6,522 nucleotides of DNA. It comes from Nitrospirota bacterium (GTDB lineage Bacteria > Nitrospirota > Nitrospiria > SBBL01 > Manganitrophaceae). The notes beneath the pieces were generated by a model. It had not been told where the DNA came from. It worked only from the letters and a program-made list of their open reading frames with translations, and did not search any database. The translations under genes and the position numbers were made by a program. This document shows, in pieces, positions 1-5,361 of the stretch (position 1 is the stretch's first letter; every line of letters begins with the position of its first letter). Location: the NCBI GenBank assembly GCA_023248505.1, contig JAHFEM010000115.1, forward strand, positions 1-6,522, written 5' to 3'.

Positions 1-1140
1 GCTTCGGGCCGCGCCGACGGCGCGGGTGAAATAGGTGATCGCCTCCGTGTAGCGGTAGCGACTGGGTTGTGCGGGAAGGGCCATCGCTTCCTGCCAGCGG
101 CGCCGCTCCATGACGTAGCGGGCCGGGATGGCGGCCATCGCGTAGGCGGCGGTCATGTTCTCCTGTTTTGTCTTGGGGAGGAAGGAGAGCTCATTCACGA
201 TCCCTTTTGCCTGGAGATCCTGTCCTCCTTGGAGATACGCGTAGATCAGGTAATCCATCGCATGAAGCCGCTGATCGGGATTCCCCTTCATCTTCGATTT
301 CGCAGCGGCTTCGGATGCGCGGTTGGAGTCGATCGCCTCTTGCCAGAGCCCGAGACGGATGAAAGTATGAGAGGGCATGTGAAGGGCGTGCGGAACCGAC
401 GGAGCGACCTTCGCGTAGGCCCGCGCGGCGCTCAGTCCCTCTGAGGCCAGCTCCGATGAGTCGGTGGCGTGGATCAAATAATGGATCACGCCGGGATGCT
501 GGGGCGCTTCGGCCAAGATCGGGTTGAGAATCTCCACCGCTTTCTTCTGGTTTGTATGGCTCTTGTCGGCCGGCGACGCGGTTGCCAGAAGGGAGAGGGC
601 ATAGAAGATCGCCCCTTCGCGGTCTTCCGGATGCTTCTGGTGAAGCTGCGCCATCGCCTTTTCATAGGCGAGGGCGCGGGTGGCGTGATCGATCTTGTCG
701 GAATCATGGTAGAAGGTCTCGACGGCGGCAAGATAGTCTCTCTCCCGTTCGCTCTTGCTGCCAAGCTTTTTGGCCCGGGCGGCGAAGGTCCATCCTCGCC
801 TCAGTTCGGCGGCGTTGGGCGCTTCCCAGAGGGGGTGATAGAAGCTCATCGCGATCCCCCAGTACGCCATCGCGCAGTTGGGGTCGGTCTGAATGACGGA
901 GGTAAAGGCCCGCTCCGCCTCCTGGAACCAGAAGGAATGGAGCAGGGCGATCCCCCGATCGAACGATTTCTGAACCGTCTTTTTACAGGAGACCGGAAAT
1001 GCGGCCTGGCCGATCTTCTCCGGCGTTTCAGCCGGTTTTCCCCCTTTCTTTTGCGCCTCGGCGACCGAGGTTGAGAGAAGCGCCGAGAGGAATGCGATGA
1101 GGGCTACAAAAAGAAAAAGAGAATAACGTTTCATCGTCAT
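1..1140 (-). CDS. Secreted tetratricopeptide-repeat protein, C-terminus outside window
   Basis: The reading frame is open from the ATG at 1140 down to base 1 (380 codons, no stop), so the C-terminus lies outside the window. Residues 3-29 form a Sec signal peptide: KR, a hydrophobic core, then a likely cleavage after AEA before Q30. The mature part is helical and TPR-like: FDRGIALLHSFWFQEAERAF at 60-79, then AMAYWGIAMSFYHPLW at 90-105. It also has two His-rich motifs, HYLIHATD (220-227) and HALHMPSHTFIRLGLW (251-266), which I recall as hallmarks of an uncharacterised family of large periplasmic TPR proteins in environmental bacteria. C52 and C89 could pair as a disulfide. The start at 1140 is preferred over the in-frame ATG at 1134 because AGGA lies 5 bases upstream of it. 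It follows the osmC-like gene by 64 bases with no terminator visible, so it may be the last gene of that operon. The biochemical role is unknown; scaffolding or protein binding is inference. Confidence 0.87.
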   Translation of the reverse strand, partial: MTMKRYSLFLFVALIAFLSALLSTSVAEAQKKGGKPAETPEKIGQAAFPVSCKKTVQKSFDRGIALLHSFWFQEAERAFTSVIQTDPNCAMAYWGIAMSFYHPLWEAPNAAELRRGWTFAARAKKLGSKSERERDYLAAVETFYHDSDKIDHATRALAYEKAMAQLHQKHPEDREGAIFYALSLLATASPADKSHTNQKKAVEILNPILAEAPQHPGVIHYLIHATDSSELASEGLSAARAYAKVAPSVPHALHMPSHTFIRLGLWQEAIDSNRASEAAAKSKMKGNPDQRLHAMDYLIYAYLQGGQDLQAKGIVNELSFLPKTKQENMTAAYAMAAIPARYVMERRRWQEAMALPAQPSRYRYTEAITYFTRAVGAARS

Positions 1141-1204
1141 CTTTATCCTTTACATACAGATCATTTGATGGAGCTTTGTTTGAAGAGGCTTTCGTGACGC
1201 CCGG

Positions 1205-1717
1205 TTACGCCTTGACCTCGCTGGAAAGGGTCACTTGGGGCGGATGTCGCAAAGTCTGGTAAATCACGCAGTAGCGTTCGGTCAGCTTCAGCAGGGTCGC
1301 AATCTGATCGGGGGGCGCTTCGGTCTCAAGCTGGAAGCGAAGGCGAACCTCAGTAAATCCGACCGGGGCCTGTTTGTCAACCCCGAGGGTCCCGCGGAAA
1401 TCAAGATCTCCCTCGGCCATCACCTTGCCTGATCGGATCGGGATCGCGAGCGCCGTTGCGACCGCCTTGAGGGTGACCCCCGCGCAGGCGACGAGCGCTT
1501 CGAGGAGCATATCGCCCGAGCAGGCGGCCAGCCCGCTCCCGCCGCTCGCCGGGTGCAGGCCGGCCTCCACCAACGCCTTGCCCGTATCGACCTTGCAGGT
1601 GATCGACGCTTCCCCGAGGATTCCTTCCGCCGACAGGGTCACTTTCGCCGCGGTCGGTTCCTCACGATAACGCGCTTTCAACGGCGCCTGCAGGGCGCGG
1701 AGTTCGTCTGCGTTCAT
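1205..1717 (-). CDS. OsmC/Ohr-family protein (YhfA-like)
   Basis: This 170-residue protein has the OsmC fold layout. An N-terminal beta region (about 24-45) is followed by the central helix with LLEALVACAGVTLKAVA (71-87), a beta segment (98-132), and a C-terminal helix with ERYCVIYQTL (147-156). C78 and C150 sit where the family carries its redox pair, used in Ohr and OsmC to reduce organic hydroperoxides with thiols. Two further cysteines, C41 and C66, are not part of that pair. The second motif reads ERYCVIYQTL rather than the classical CP-type motif, so this may be one of the many OsmC-like proteins of unproven peroxidase activity. It is probably cytoplasmic. The ATG at 1717 lies two bases after the trmI stop, so the two are cotranscribed and probably translationally coupled. 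The SD is weak (GAGAAG about 8 bases upstream). The family call is secure; the substrate is not known. Confidence 0.93.
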   Translation of the reverse strand: MNADELRALQAPLKARYREEPTAAKVTLSAEGILGEASITCKVDTGKALVEAGLHPASGGSGLAACSGDMLLEALVACAGVTLKAVATALAIPIRSGKVMAEGDLDFRGTLGVDKQAPVGFTEVRLRFQLETEAPPDQIATLLKLTERYCVIYQTLRHPPQVTLSSEVKA

Positions 1718-1719
1718 TT

Positions 1720-2574
1720 TTATTTCTTCTCGGTTGTGTCACTCTCCGAGAGTGGACCCTCATCCGGCCGGATCGGTTCCTTCTTCGGGAGCCGCTTCAC
1801 CCGCCGCGCCGTCGTAATAAATCCGGAGTGGGCGACCATCCGGTGATCGGGGCGGACGCTGCGGCCGTCGATGTTCCAGGTGCGCAGCAGCGTCTCGAAA
1901 GTGCCGATGTCGGAGAACGTCGGCTCTCTTCGGAGCGCCGTGACGACCAGCTCTACCTGCGGGACGGTCGGGAGAAACGCCAGGAAGATTCCGCCGGAGC
2001 GGAGTTTCGAGAGCGCATGCGGCACCACCCGGTGCGGCTCCGGAAGATCGAGAACGATCCGGTCCACTTCTTCTTCCTCAATGCCTTCATAAATGTCTTG
2101 CTGGCGGACCAGCAGCCGGTCGGTCGTGATGGCTTTTCCAAGATAGGTCTCGATGTTGGCCACCGCCCGGCGGGCGAAATCTTCGCGGATCTCGTAGCTG
2201 ATGACGCGGCCCTTCTCGCCGACCGCATTCAAGAGGGCGGTCGTCAACGCCCCCGATCCGATCCCCGCTTCCACCACCGTCGCGCCGGGATGGATATCGG
2301 CCCACATGCAAATCAGCGCCAAATCTTTCGGATAGAGAATCTGCGCGCCGCGGGGCATGTGGAGGGTATACTCCGCCAAGGTCGGCTTCAGCACAAAGAA
2401 GCGGCTTCCCCGCGAGAGGCTGATCTCGCTTCCGTCTTCCAGGCCGATGATCGTGTCGTGCGGGATCGTCTCGCCGCTGAATTGGAAGACCGCTCCGGCC
2501 TTCAACGTCAGCGGGTAGTGATCCCCTTTGGCATTGACCAGATGGACCCGCTCGCCCGAAAAGAAGAGCTTCAT
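1720..2574 (-). CDS. trmI: tRNA (adenine58-N1)-methyltransferase TrmI
   Basis: A class I SAM-dependent methyltransferase predicted to form m1A at position 58 in the T-loop of tRNA; bacterial TrmI works as a homotetramer. The protein has 284 residues, slightly longer than Thermus TrmI (about 255). The N-terminal small domain (1-70) contains FSGETIPHDTIIG and the Pt..EY signature at 64-69. It is followed by PRGAQILYPKD (74-84) and the SAM-binding glycine loop VVEAGIGSGALTTALL (100-115). SYEIREDFARRA (126-137) places the acidic ribose ligand E128, and DRIVLDLPEPHRVV (171-184) gives the D176/P178 active-site strand. The last 25 or so residues are a charged low-complexity tail. I chose 2574 because ATGA there overlaps the ttuA stop and the family N-terminus aligns from MKLFFSG; an ATG 63 bases upstream (2637) would add residues that do not fit the family and lie inside ttuA. 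The gene sits between ttuA and the OsmC-like gene in one operon. The function call is strong by motif; A58 specificity rests on family knowledge. Confidence 0.94.
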   Translation of the reverse strand: MKLFFSGERVHLVNAKGDHYPLTLKAGAVFQFSGETIPHDTIIGLEDGSEISLSRGSRFFVLKPTLAEYTLHMPRGAQILYPKDLALICMWADIHPGATVVEAGIGSGALTTALLNAVGEKGRVISYEIREDFARRAVANIETYLGKAITTDRLLVRQQDIYEGIEEEEVDRIVLDLPEPHRVVPHALSKLRSGGIFLAFLPTVPQVELVVTALRREPTFSDIGTFETLLRTWNIDGRSVRPDHRMVAHSGFITTARRVKRLPKKEPIRPDEGPLSESDTTEKK

Positions 2575-3467
2575 CGCGCCACCCGCTGCATCAATCGGCA
2601 GAATCCGCAGACCTCTCCCGGCGTCGGCTGGCCGCACGACTGGCAGGGATGGAGGTGGAGCTCCTTGGGGCCGCTCGGCAGGGCGCGCGGCCTTTTCAAA
2701 AAGCCGAGATAGAATCGATGTTTCGTTCCCGGAGAGGTTTCTTCGAGACGGTTGAGGACATCCTTATAGACGAGCATCTTCGCCCCCTTCGACATGGGGC
2801 ACTCATCGACGATATAGTCGATCCGGTTTAGAACGGCGTAGGCCGCCGCCTCTCGCTCCGCGAGACGAAAAAGCGGCTTGACCTTTCTCGCCCAAGTTCC
2901 CCCCTCGTCGGAGAGAACCGGCGATTGCTTCTCCAGATACTCCTCCTGCCATTGCAAGACATTTCCCAGAAGACGGGAGGCTTCATCGTCGAGATTGTGT
3001 CCGGTCGCCACCACGGGGAAGCCCCGTTCCATCGCAATCCGGTTGAAGTGATACCGCTTCATCGTCCCGCAGGCGGAACAGGCGGGACGGGCGGTTTCCT
3101 CCGCAATCTCGATGACGCCGAGGCCGTAGGCCTCCTGATAAGCGTGGACGATCAACTCGGTCCCCCGCGATTCCGCGAAGGCCTCGACCTTCTCTTGAGA
3201 AATCTGCGAATAGTCGTTGATCCCGAGGTTCAGGTGAAGTCCTGCCGTCCGGTAGCCGAGCTTGATCAAGACATCCCAGAGGGCGAGCGAATCTTTTCCG
3301 CCGGAGACCGCGACCAGCACCGACTCCGCCCGATCGAACATCTTCTCTTCAGTGATCGCCCGCTCCACCTGGTCGTGGACGTAAAGGTTGAAGCAGCCGC
3401 GGCAGAGGGAGGTGTTGTGGCGCTCCATCTTGATCACGGCCGATTGTTGACATTGGCGGCACTTCAT
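2571..3467 (-). CDS. ttuA: tRNA-5-methyluridine54 2-sulfurtransferase TtuA (TtcA/TtuA family)
   Basis: A PP-loop ATPase of the TtcA/TtuA/Ncs6 family. In Thermus TtuA adenylates C2 of T54 in tRNA and replaces the oxygen with sulfur delivered by TtuB, giving 2-thioribothymidine. The 298 residues show every hallmark: an N-terminal zinc finger (C3xxC6, C22xxC25), the PP-loop SGGKDS at 55-60, the ATP/tRNA segment VVATGHNLDDEA (152-163), and a C-terminal zinc finger (C275xxC278, C287xxC290). The three cysteines expected to hold a [4Fe-4S] cluster are C130, C133 (CSAC) and C223 (ECPMSKG). The two zinc fingers distinguish it from TtcA, which thiolates C32. The immediately upstream ttuB homologue, four bases away, and the downstream m1A58 methylase support T54 as the target. 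Its stop overlaps the trmI start as ATGA. A role in U34 thiolation, as in archaeal/eukaryotic Ncs6, is a less likely alternative. Confidence 0.93.
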   Translation of the reverse strand: MKCRQCQQSAVIKMERHNTSLCRGCFNLYVHDQVERAITEEKMFDRAESVLVAVSGGKDSLALWDVLIKLGYRTAGLHLNLGINDYSQISQEKVEAFAESRGTELIVHAYQEAYGLGVIEIAEETARPACSACGTMKRYHFNRIAMERGFPVVATGHNLDDEASRLLGNVLQWQEEYLEKQSPVLSDEGGTWARKVKPLFRLAEREAAAYAVLNRIDYIVDECPMSKGAKMLVYKDVLNRLEETSPGTKHRFYLGFLKRPRALPSGPKELHLHPCQSCGQPTPGEVCGFCRLMQRVAR

Positions 3468-3471
3468 CGAA

Positions 3472-3672
3472 TCACCCCCCTCCTCCCGAGATCACCGGAC
3501 GAATCTCGACGACCTGATCATCGAGGATCACCCGATCCTCGGTGACGAGCTCCTCCCCGCAGATGACCAGATGCGCCTCTTTGGCGAGATTCAGCTCCCT
3601 CAGAAGGACGGCAACCTGCTTGGGGCCTTTCAAGATAATTTCACGCGGGGGGTGATAGAGTTTAATCTTCAT
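3472..3672 (-). CDS. ttuB: Ubiquitin-like sulfur carrier TtuB (MoaD/ThiS family)
   Basis: A 66-residue beta-grasp protein beginning MKIKLYHPPREIIL and ending VVEIRPVISGGGG. The length, the alternating beta pattern, the LLRELNL helix (24-30), the HLVICGEELV turn and the obligatory C-terminal diglycine are those of MoaD/ThiS/TtuB carriers. In Thermus the C-terminus is adenylated by an E1-like enzyme (TtuC), loaded as a thiocarboxylate and used by TtuA. The direct pairing with ttuA argues for TtuB rather than ThiS or MoaD, since no thiamine or molybdopterin gene is present. No E1-like or rhodanese gene is in the window. The frame is open upstream as far as an ATG at 3810, but the family N-terminus starts at 3672, and the predicted promoter overlaps any longer version, so I chose 3672. 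No SD precedes this start, consistent with a leaderless transcript. One internal cysteine (in LVICG) is visible. Confidence 0.86.
   Translation of the reverse strand: MKIKLYHPPREIILKGPKQVAVLLRELNLAKEAHLVICGEELVTEDRVILDDQVVEIRPVISGGGG
3475..3486 (-). promoter_or_regulatory. ttuA ribosome binding site inside the TtuB Gly-tail codons
   Basis: The last four ttuB codons (GGA GGA GGG GGG) form an AGGAGG-like purine run ending 7 bases before the ttuA ATG at 3467. No other SD exists in the four-base gap, so the diglycine tail codons also serve as the ttuA SD. The base pattern is directly visible; its use by ribosomes is inferred from position. Confidence 0.7.
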
Positions 3673-3679
3673 GGAGGGT

Positions 3680-3708
3680 ATCATAGTCAAATCGGGGAAG
3701 AAATGCAA
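3680..3708 (-). promoter_or_regulatory. sigma70-type promoter for the ttuB operon, predicted leaderless
   Basis: Read on the minus strand: TTGCAT (3708-3703), a 17-base spacer, then TATGAT (3685-3680; 5 of 6 to consensus). The base 8 positions after the -10 box is the A of the ttuB ATG (3672), so the mRNA would have little or no 5' leader. This agrees with the lack of any SD before ttuB. The -35 matches only 3 of 6, so the exact start is a prediction. Confidence 0.55.
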
Positions 3709-3844
3709 TTTGGACAGCGCCGGAGCTCTCGAATGCAGATTTCGGACGGCCGATCTCGGAAGGGAAAGAAGGCTTTTTTCGGTTTTTACTTCGCAAGGTC
3801 CATTCCGCAATCGGAAATCGCCTTCATCCCATTCTCGCCTATTC

Positions 3845-3873
3845 TTGCCTTTTTTATTAAATTTCGGTATCTT
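3845..3873 (+). promoter_or_regulatory. Possible sigma70-type promoter for the tandem-ACT gene
   Basis: TTGCCT (3845-3850), a 17-base AT-rich spacer, then TATCTT (3868-3873). This predicts a start near 3881 and a leader of about 62 bases before the ATG at 3943. It lies in the 270-base divergent region (3673-3942), most of which otherwise shows no gene or clear hairpin. Both boxes match consensus 4 of 6, so this is moderate evidence only. Confidence 0.4.
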
Positions 3874-3942
3874 ATCGGAGGTTTTTACCTGATCACGGTC
3901 TTTTAAATAATCGCCTCACTCAACTACCGACGGGAGTCCAAG

Positions 3943-4347
3943 ATGGATATTGAACGGGCAACCTATTTTGTGATTGCAACGGAAGATCGTCCGGGACAGC
4001 TCGCCCGATTCTCAAAGAAGATGTCGGAGGACGAAATCAACCTCGCCGGGGTCTGGAGTTTCGGGACCGGACGGGGCAATGCGGAGATCATCGCGATCCC
4101 GCGCGATCCGCACATCTTCAAAAAGGCGGCGAGGGAAGCCGGCTGGAGCGTGCGGGAGGGAAGCTGCTTTCACTTAACGGGAGAGGATCGGGCCGGAGCG
4201 CTGGCCGACACCCTCGATCGGATCGCGCAGGAAGGGATCAACCTGCACGCCGTCGATGCGATGGGATTCGAAGAGCGCTACTCGGCCTATGTCTGGTGCG
4301 ACGAGAAGGATGTCGAAAAGCTCCGGAAGGTCCTGAAAGGTTGGTAA
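3943..4347 (+). CDS. Tandem ACT-domain protein
   Basis: This 134-residue protein is built of two ACT domains and nothing else. The first (about 7-70) starts TYFVIATEDRPGQLARFSKKM, with the DRPGQLA turn at 15-21. The second (about 74-132) starts CFHLTGEDRAGALADTLDRI. ACT domains bind amino acids or similar small ligands, usually in a dimer interface, with the glycine in the D-R-x-G turn at the binding site; both copies keep it. It resembles the stand-alone tandem-ACT proteins (COG4747 type) thought to act as amino-acid sensors, but no partner enzyme is encoded beside it. It is cytoplasmic, with no signal peptide. The start is well supported by GGGAG six bases upstream of the ATG. It appears to have its own promoter in the divergent region and may be cotranscribed with the VOC gene 72 bases downstream. 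The ligand is unknown. Confidence 0.9.
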   Translation: MDIERATYFVIATEDRPGQLARFSKKMSEDEINLAGVWSFGTGRGNAEIIAIPRDPHIFKKAAREAGWSVREGSCFHLTGEDRAGALADTLDRIAQEGINLHAVDAMGFEERYSAYVWCDEKDVEKLRKVLKGW

Positions 4348-4419
4348 AGTCCCACGGGAGGAGGGCCCATTCAGGGTTTCCTTACAGAGGACGGCGGAGA
4401 GAGAAAATTCGGAGGGAAG

Positions 4420-4797
4420 ATGGCGAAGATGATTGCAGATTCATGGGTGATGGCGGGGGTGCGGGACATGAAGAAGTCGATCGCCTTCTACGCGAAGCTC
4501 GGTTTGAAACCGGCGATGAACCGGCCCTATTATGCCGAGCTGAACCTTCCGGGAGGGACCGTCCTCGGGCTCCATTCGATCGGTGCGGAAAAGGGAAAGA
4601 AGCCGAAAATAGCGAAGCGAATGTCCGATGGCGGCTGGGGAATTATGCTCCGGGTGAAAAATATCGAGAAAGTCGTGGCCGAGCTCAAGCGCAAGCGAAT
4701 CCGTTGCAGCAAAGTCGAGACCGCTCCCGGGGGCGCCGATTTTACCTCCCTCCACGACCCGGACGGAAACCGGCTGGTTCTTGTTGAAATGAAGTGA
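4420..4797 (+). CDS. VOC (glyoxalase/bleomycin-resistance/dioxygenase) superfamily protein
   Basis: A 125-residue protein with the paired beta-alpha-beta-beta-beta modules of the vicinal-oxygen-chelate fold. Module one runs from VMAGVRDMKKSIAFYAKLGL (10-29) to GTVLGLHSIG. Module two runs from GWGIMLRVKNIEKVVAELKR to the terminal SLHDPDGNRLVLVEMK (110-125), a classic VOC ending. E123 occupies the usual last metal-ligand position. The histidine usually found at the start of the second module is not present (GWGIML), so metal binding and true glyoxalase I activity are doubtful; the second ligand set would have to come from H52 or elsewhere. The start at 4420 has GGAGGG four bases upstream; the in-frame ATG at 4429 would be too far from it. 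It is cytoplasmic. No neighbour reveals the substrate. Confidence 0.9.
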   Translation: MAKMIADSWVMAGVRDMKKSIAFYAKLGLKPAMNRPYYAELNLPGGTVLGLHSIGAEKGKKPKIAKRMSDGGWGIMLRVKNIEKVVAELKRKRIRCSKVETAPGGADFTSLHDPDGNRLVLVEMK

Positions 4798-4799
4798 TC

Positions 4800-4828
4800 T
4801 TGATTGCCCCGCTTCTTTCCGCTACAAT
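4800..4828 (+). promoter_or_regulatory. sigma70-type promoter for the small secreted protein gene
   Basis: TTGATT (4800-4805), a 17-base spacer, then TACAAT (4823-4828; 5 of 6). This is the best-looking plus-strand promoter in the window. It begins three bases after the VOC stop and predicts a start near 4835, leaving about 25 bases of leader with GAGGA before the ATG at 4860. Confidence 0.6.
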
Positions 4829-4859
4829 CAGGACGAAATGGTCTGATTGAGGAAAGAAG

Positions 4860-5222
4860 ATGGCCCTTCGATTATTTTACATCGCGGTCTTTCTCGCCAT
4901 GATGACGATCCTTCCGTTTTTTCCGACGGCCGGGTTTTCGGTCGAAGAAGCGGAGCCGACGGTGGCGAAGGTGCCGAAGCGAAAAGAGCTGCAAGAGGCG
5001 CGGGGAAAGATCATCAAGATCGATCCCGCAAACCAGCGCATCCGCATCGTGCCCGGGTTGTTTAGCCGGGATAAGGAAATGAGGGTGACGGCCCAGACGA
5101 AGATCACGATCCAGGGGCGGCCGGCGAACTTCAGCGAGCTGCGGCCCGGGGACAAGGTGAGGGTCCGGTACCTCACGTCGGATCGCGAAGAAAAAACCGC
5201 CGAGTTCATCGAAGTGATCTAG
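4860..5222 (+). CDS. Small secreted beta-barrel-like protein (DUF5666/OB-like)
   Basis: A 120-residue precursor. Residues 1-27 are a Sec signal peptide (ALR, a long hydrophobic core, then AGFS). The mature protein has a charged linker (28-48, KVPKRKELQEA) followed by a beta-rich domain. GKIIKIDPANQRIRIV (49-64) is followed by MRVTAQTKITIQGRPANF and ELRPGDKVRVRYL. The order 'G-x-I-x-x-ID ... T-x-I ... L-x-x-GD-x-V-x-V' is what I know from DUF5666-type or OB-fold periplasmic proteins of unknown function; it shows no catalytic residues or cysteines. AGGA six bases upstream of the ATG supports the start. It is likely monocistronic: it has its own promoter (4800-4828) and a strong terminator just after it (5241-5280). 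The domain name is a pattern-based guess; secretion is well supported. Confidence 0.78.
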   Translation: MALRLFYIAVFLAMMTILPFFPTAGFSVEEAEPTVAKVPKRKELQEARGKIIKIDPANQRIRIVPGLFSRDKEMRVTAQTKITIQGRPANFSELRPGDKVRVRYLTSDREEKTAEFIEVI

Positions 5223-5240
5223 TTTTGAAAGATCTGTTTT

Positions 5241-5280
5241 AAAAAGGCCAGGCCGTTCTTAGTCGGCCTGGCCTTTTGTT
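5241..5280. terminator. Bidirectional rho-independent terminator
   Basis: A perfect 10-bp stem, GGCCAGGCCG (5246-5255) and CGGCCTGGCC (5264-5273), with an 8-base loop. It is preceded by five As and followed by TTTTGTTTTG. The flanking A and T runs give a U-tract in both directions. It can therefore end the plus-strand gene stopping at 5222 and the minus-strand dppC transcript arriving from 5362. Confidence 0.93.
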
Positions 5281-5300
5281 TTGTCTATGAGACGCATGAC

Positions 5301-5341
5301 GCCTCTCTATCGGCCTCCGCGAGGAACCCGGAAGGAGAGGC
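5301..5341. repeat. Inverted repeat with nested hairpin downstream of dppC
   Basis: GCCTCTC (5301-5307) pairs with GAGAGGC (5335-5341). Inside lies a second stem, CCTC-CGC-GAGG (5314-5324). There is no T-run, so it is not an intrinsic terminator by itself. It lies in the dppC 3' untranslated region and could stabilise the mRNA end. The rest of 5281-5361 holds no gene that I can support. Confidence 0.4.
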
Positions 5342-5361
5342 CGGGGCCCCGCACAAAATCC

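Noticed and set aside
469..1074. Plus-strand open frame of 201 codons opposite the TPR gene
   Set aside because: The minus strand holds a continuous signal-peptide-plus-TPR frame through the same bases. The plus-strand product has no recognisable motif.
1141..1204. Possible terminator or promoter between the OsmC-like gene and the TPR gene
   Set aside because: No stem followed by a T-run and no spaced -35/-10 pair could be found, so I left the genes as possibly cotranscribed.
2575..2637. N-terminal extension of trmI to 2637
   Set aside because: The added residues overlap ttuA coding sequence and do not match the family. The ATGA junction at 2574 fits better.
1828..2712. Long plus-strand open frame of 294 codons opposite trmI
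   Set aside because: Its translation is Arg/Asp/His-rich with no recognisable domain, and it lies antisense to the clearly conserved trmI and the end of ttuA. It is a by-product of high GC content.
2925..3545. Plus-strand open frame of 206 codons opposite ttuA
   Set aside because: It is antisense to ttuA, whose zinc-finger and PP-loop residues prove the minus strand is the coding one.
3673..3810. N-terminal extension of ttuB to an ATG at 3810
   Set aside because: It would add 46 residues not seen in 65-residue TtuB-type carriers, and it would cover the predicted promoter.
4348..4419. Regulatory element between the ACT and VOC genes
   Set aside because: This 72-base gap shows only the VOC SD; no convincing hairpin or promoter was found.
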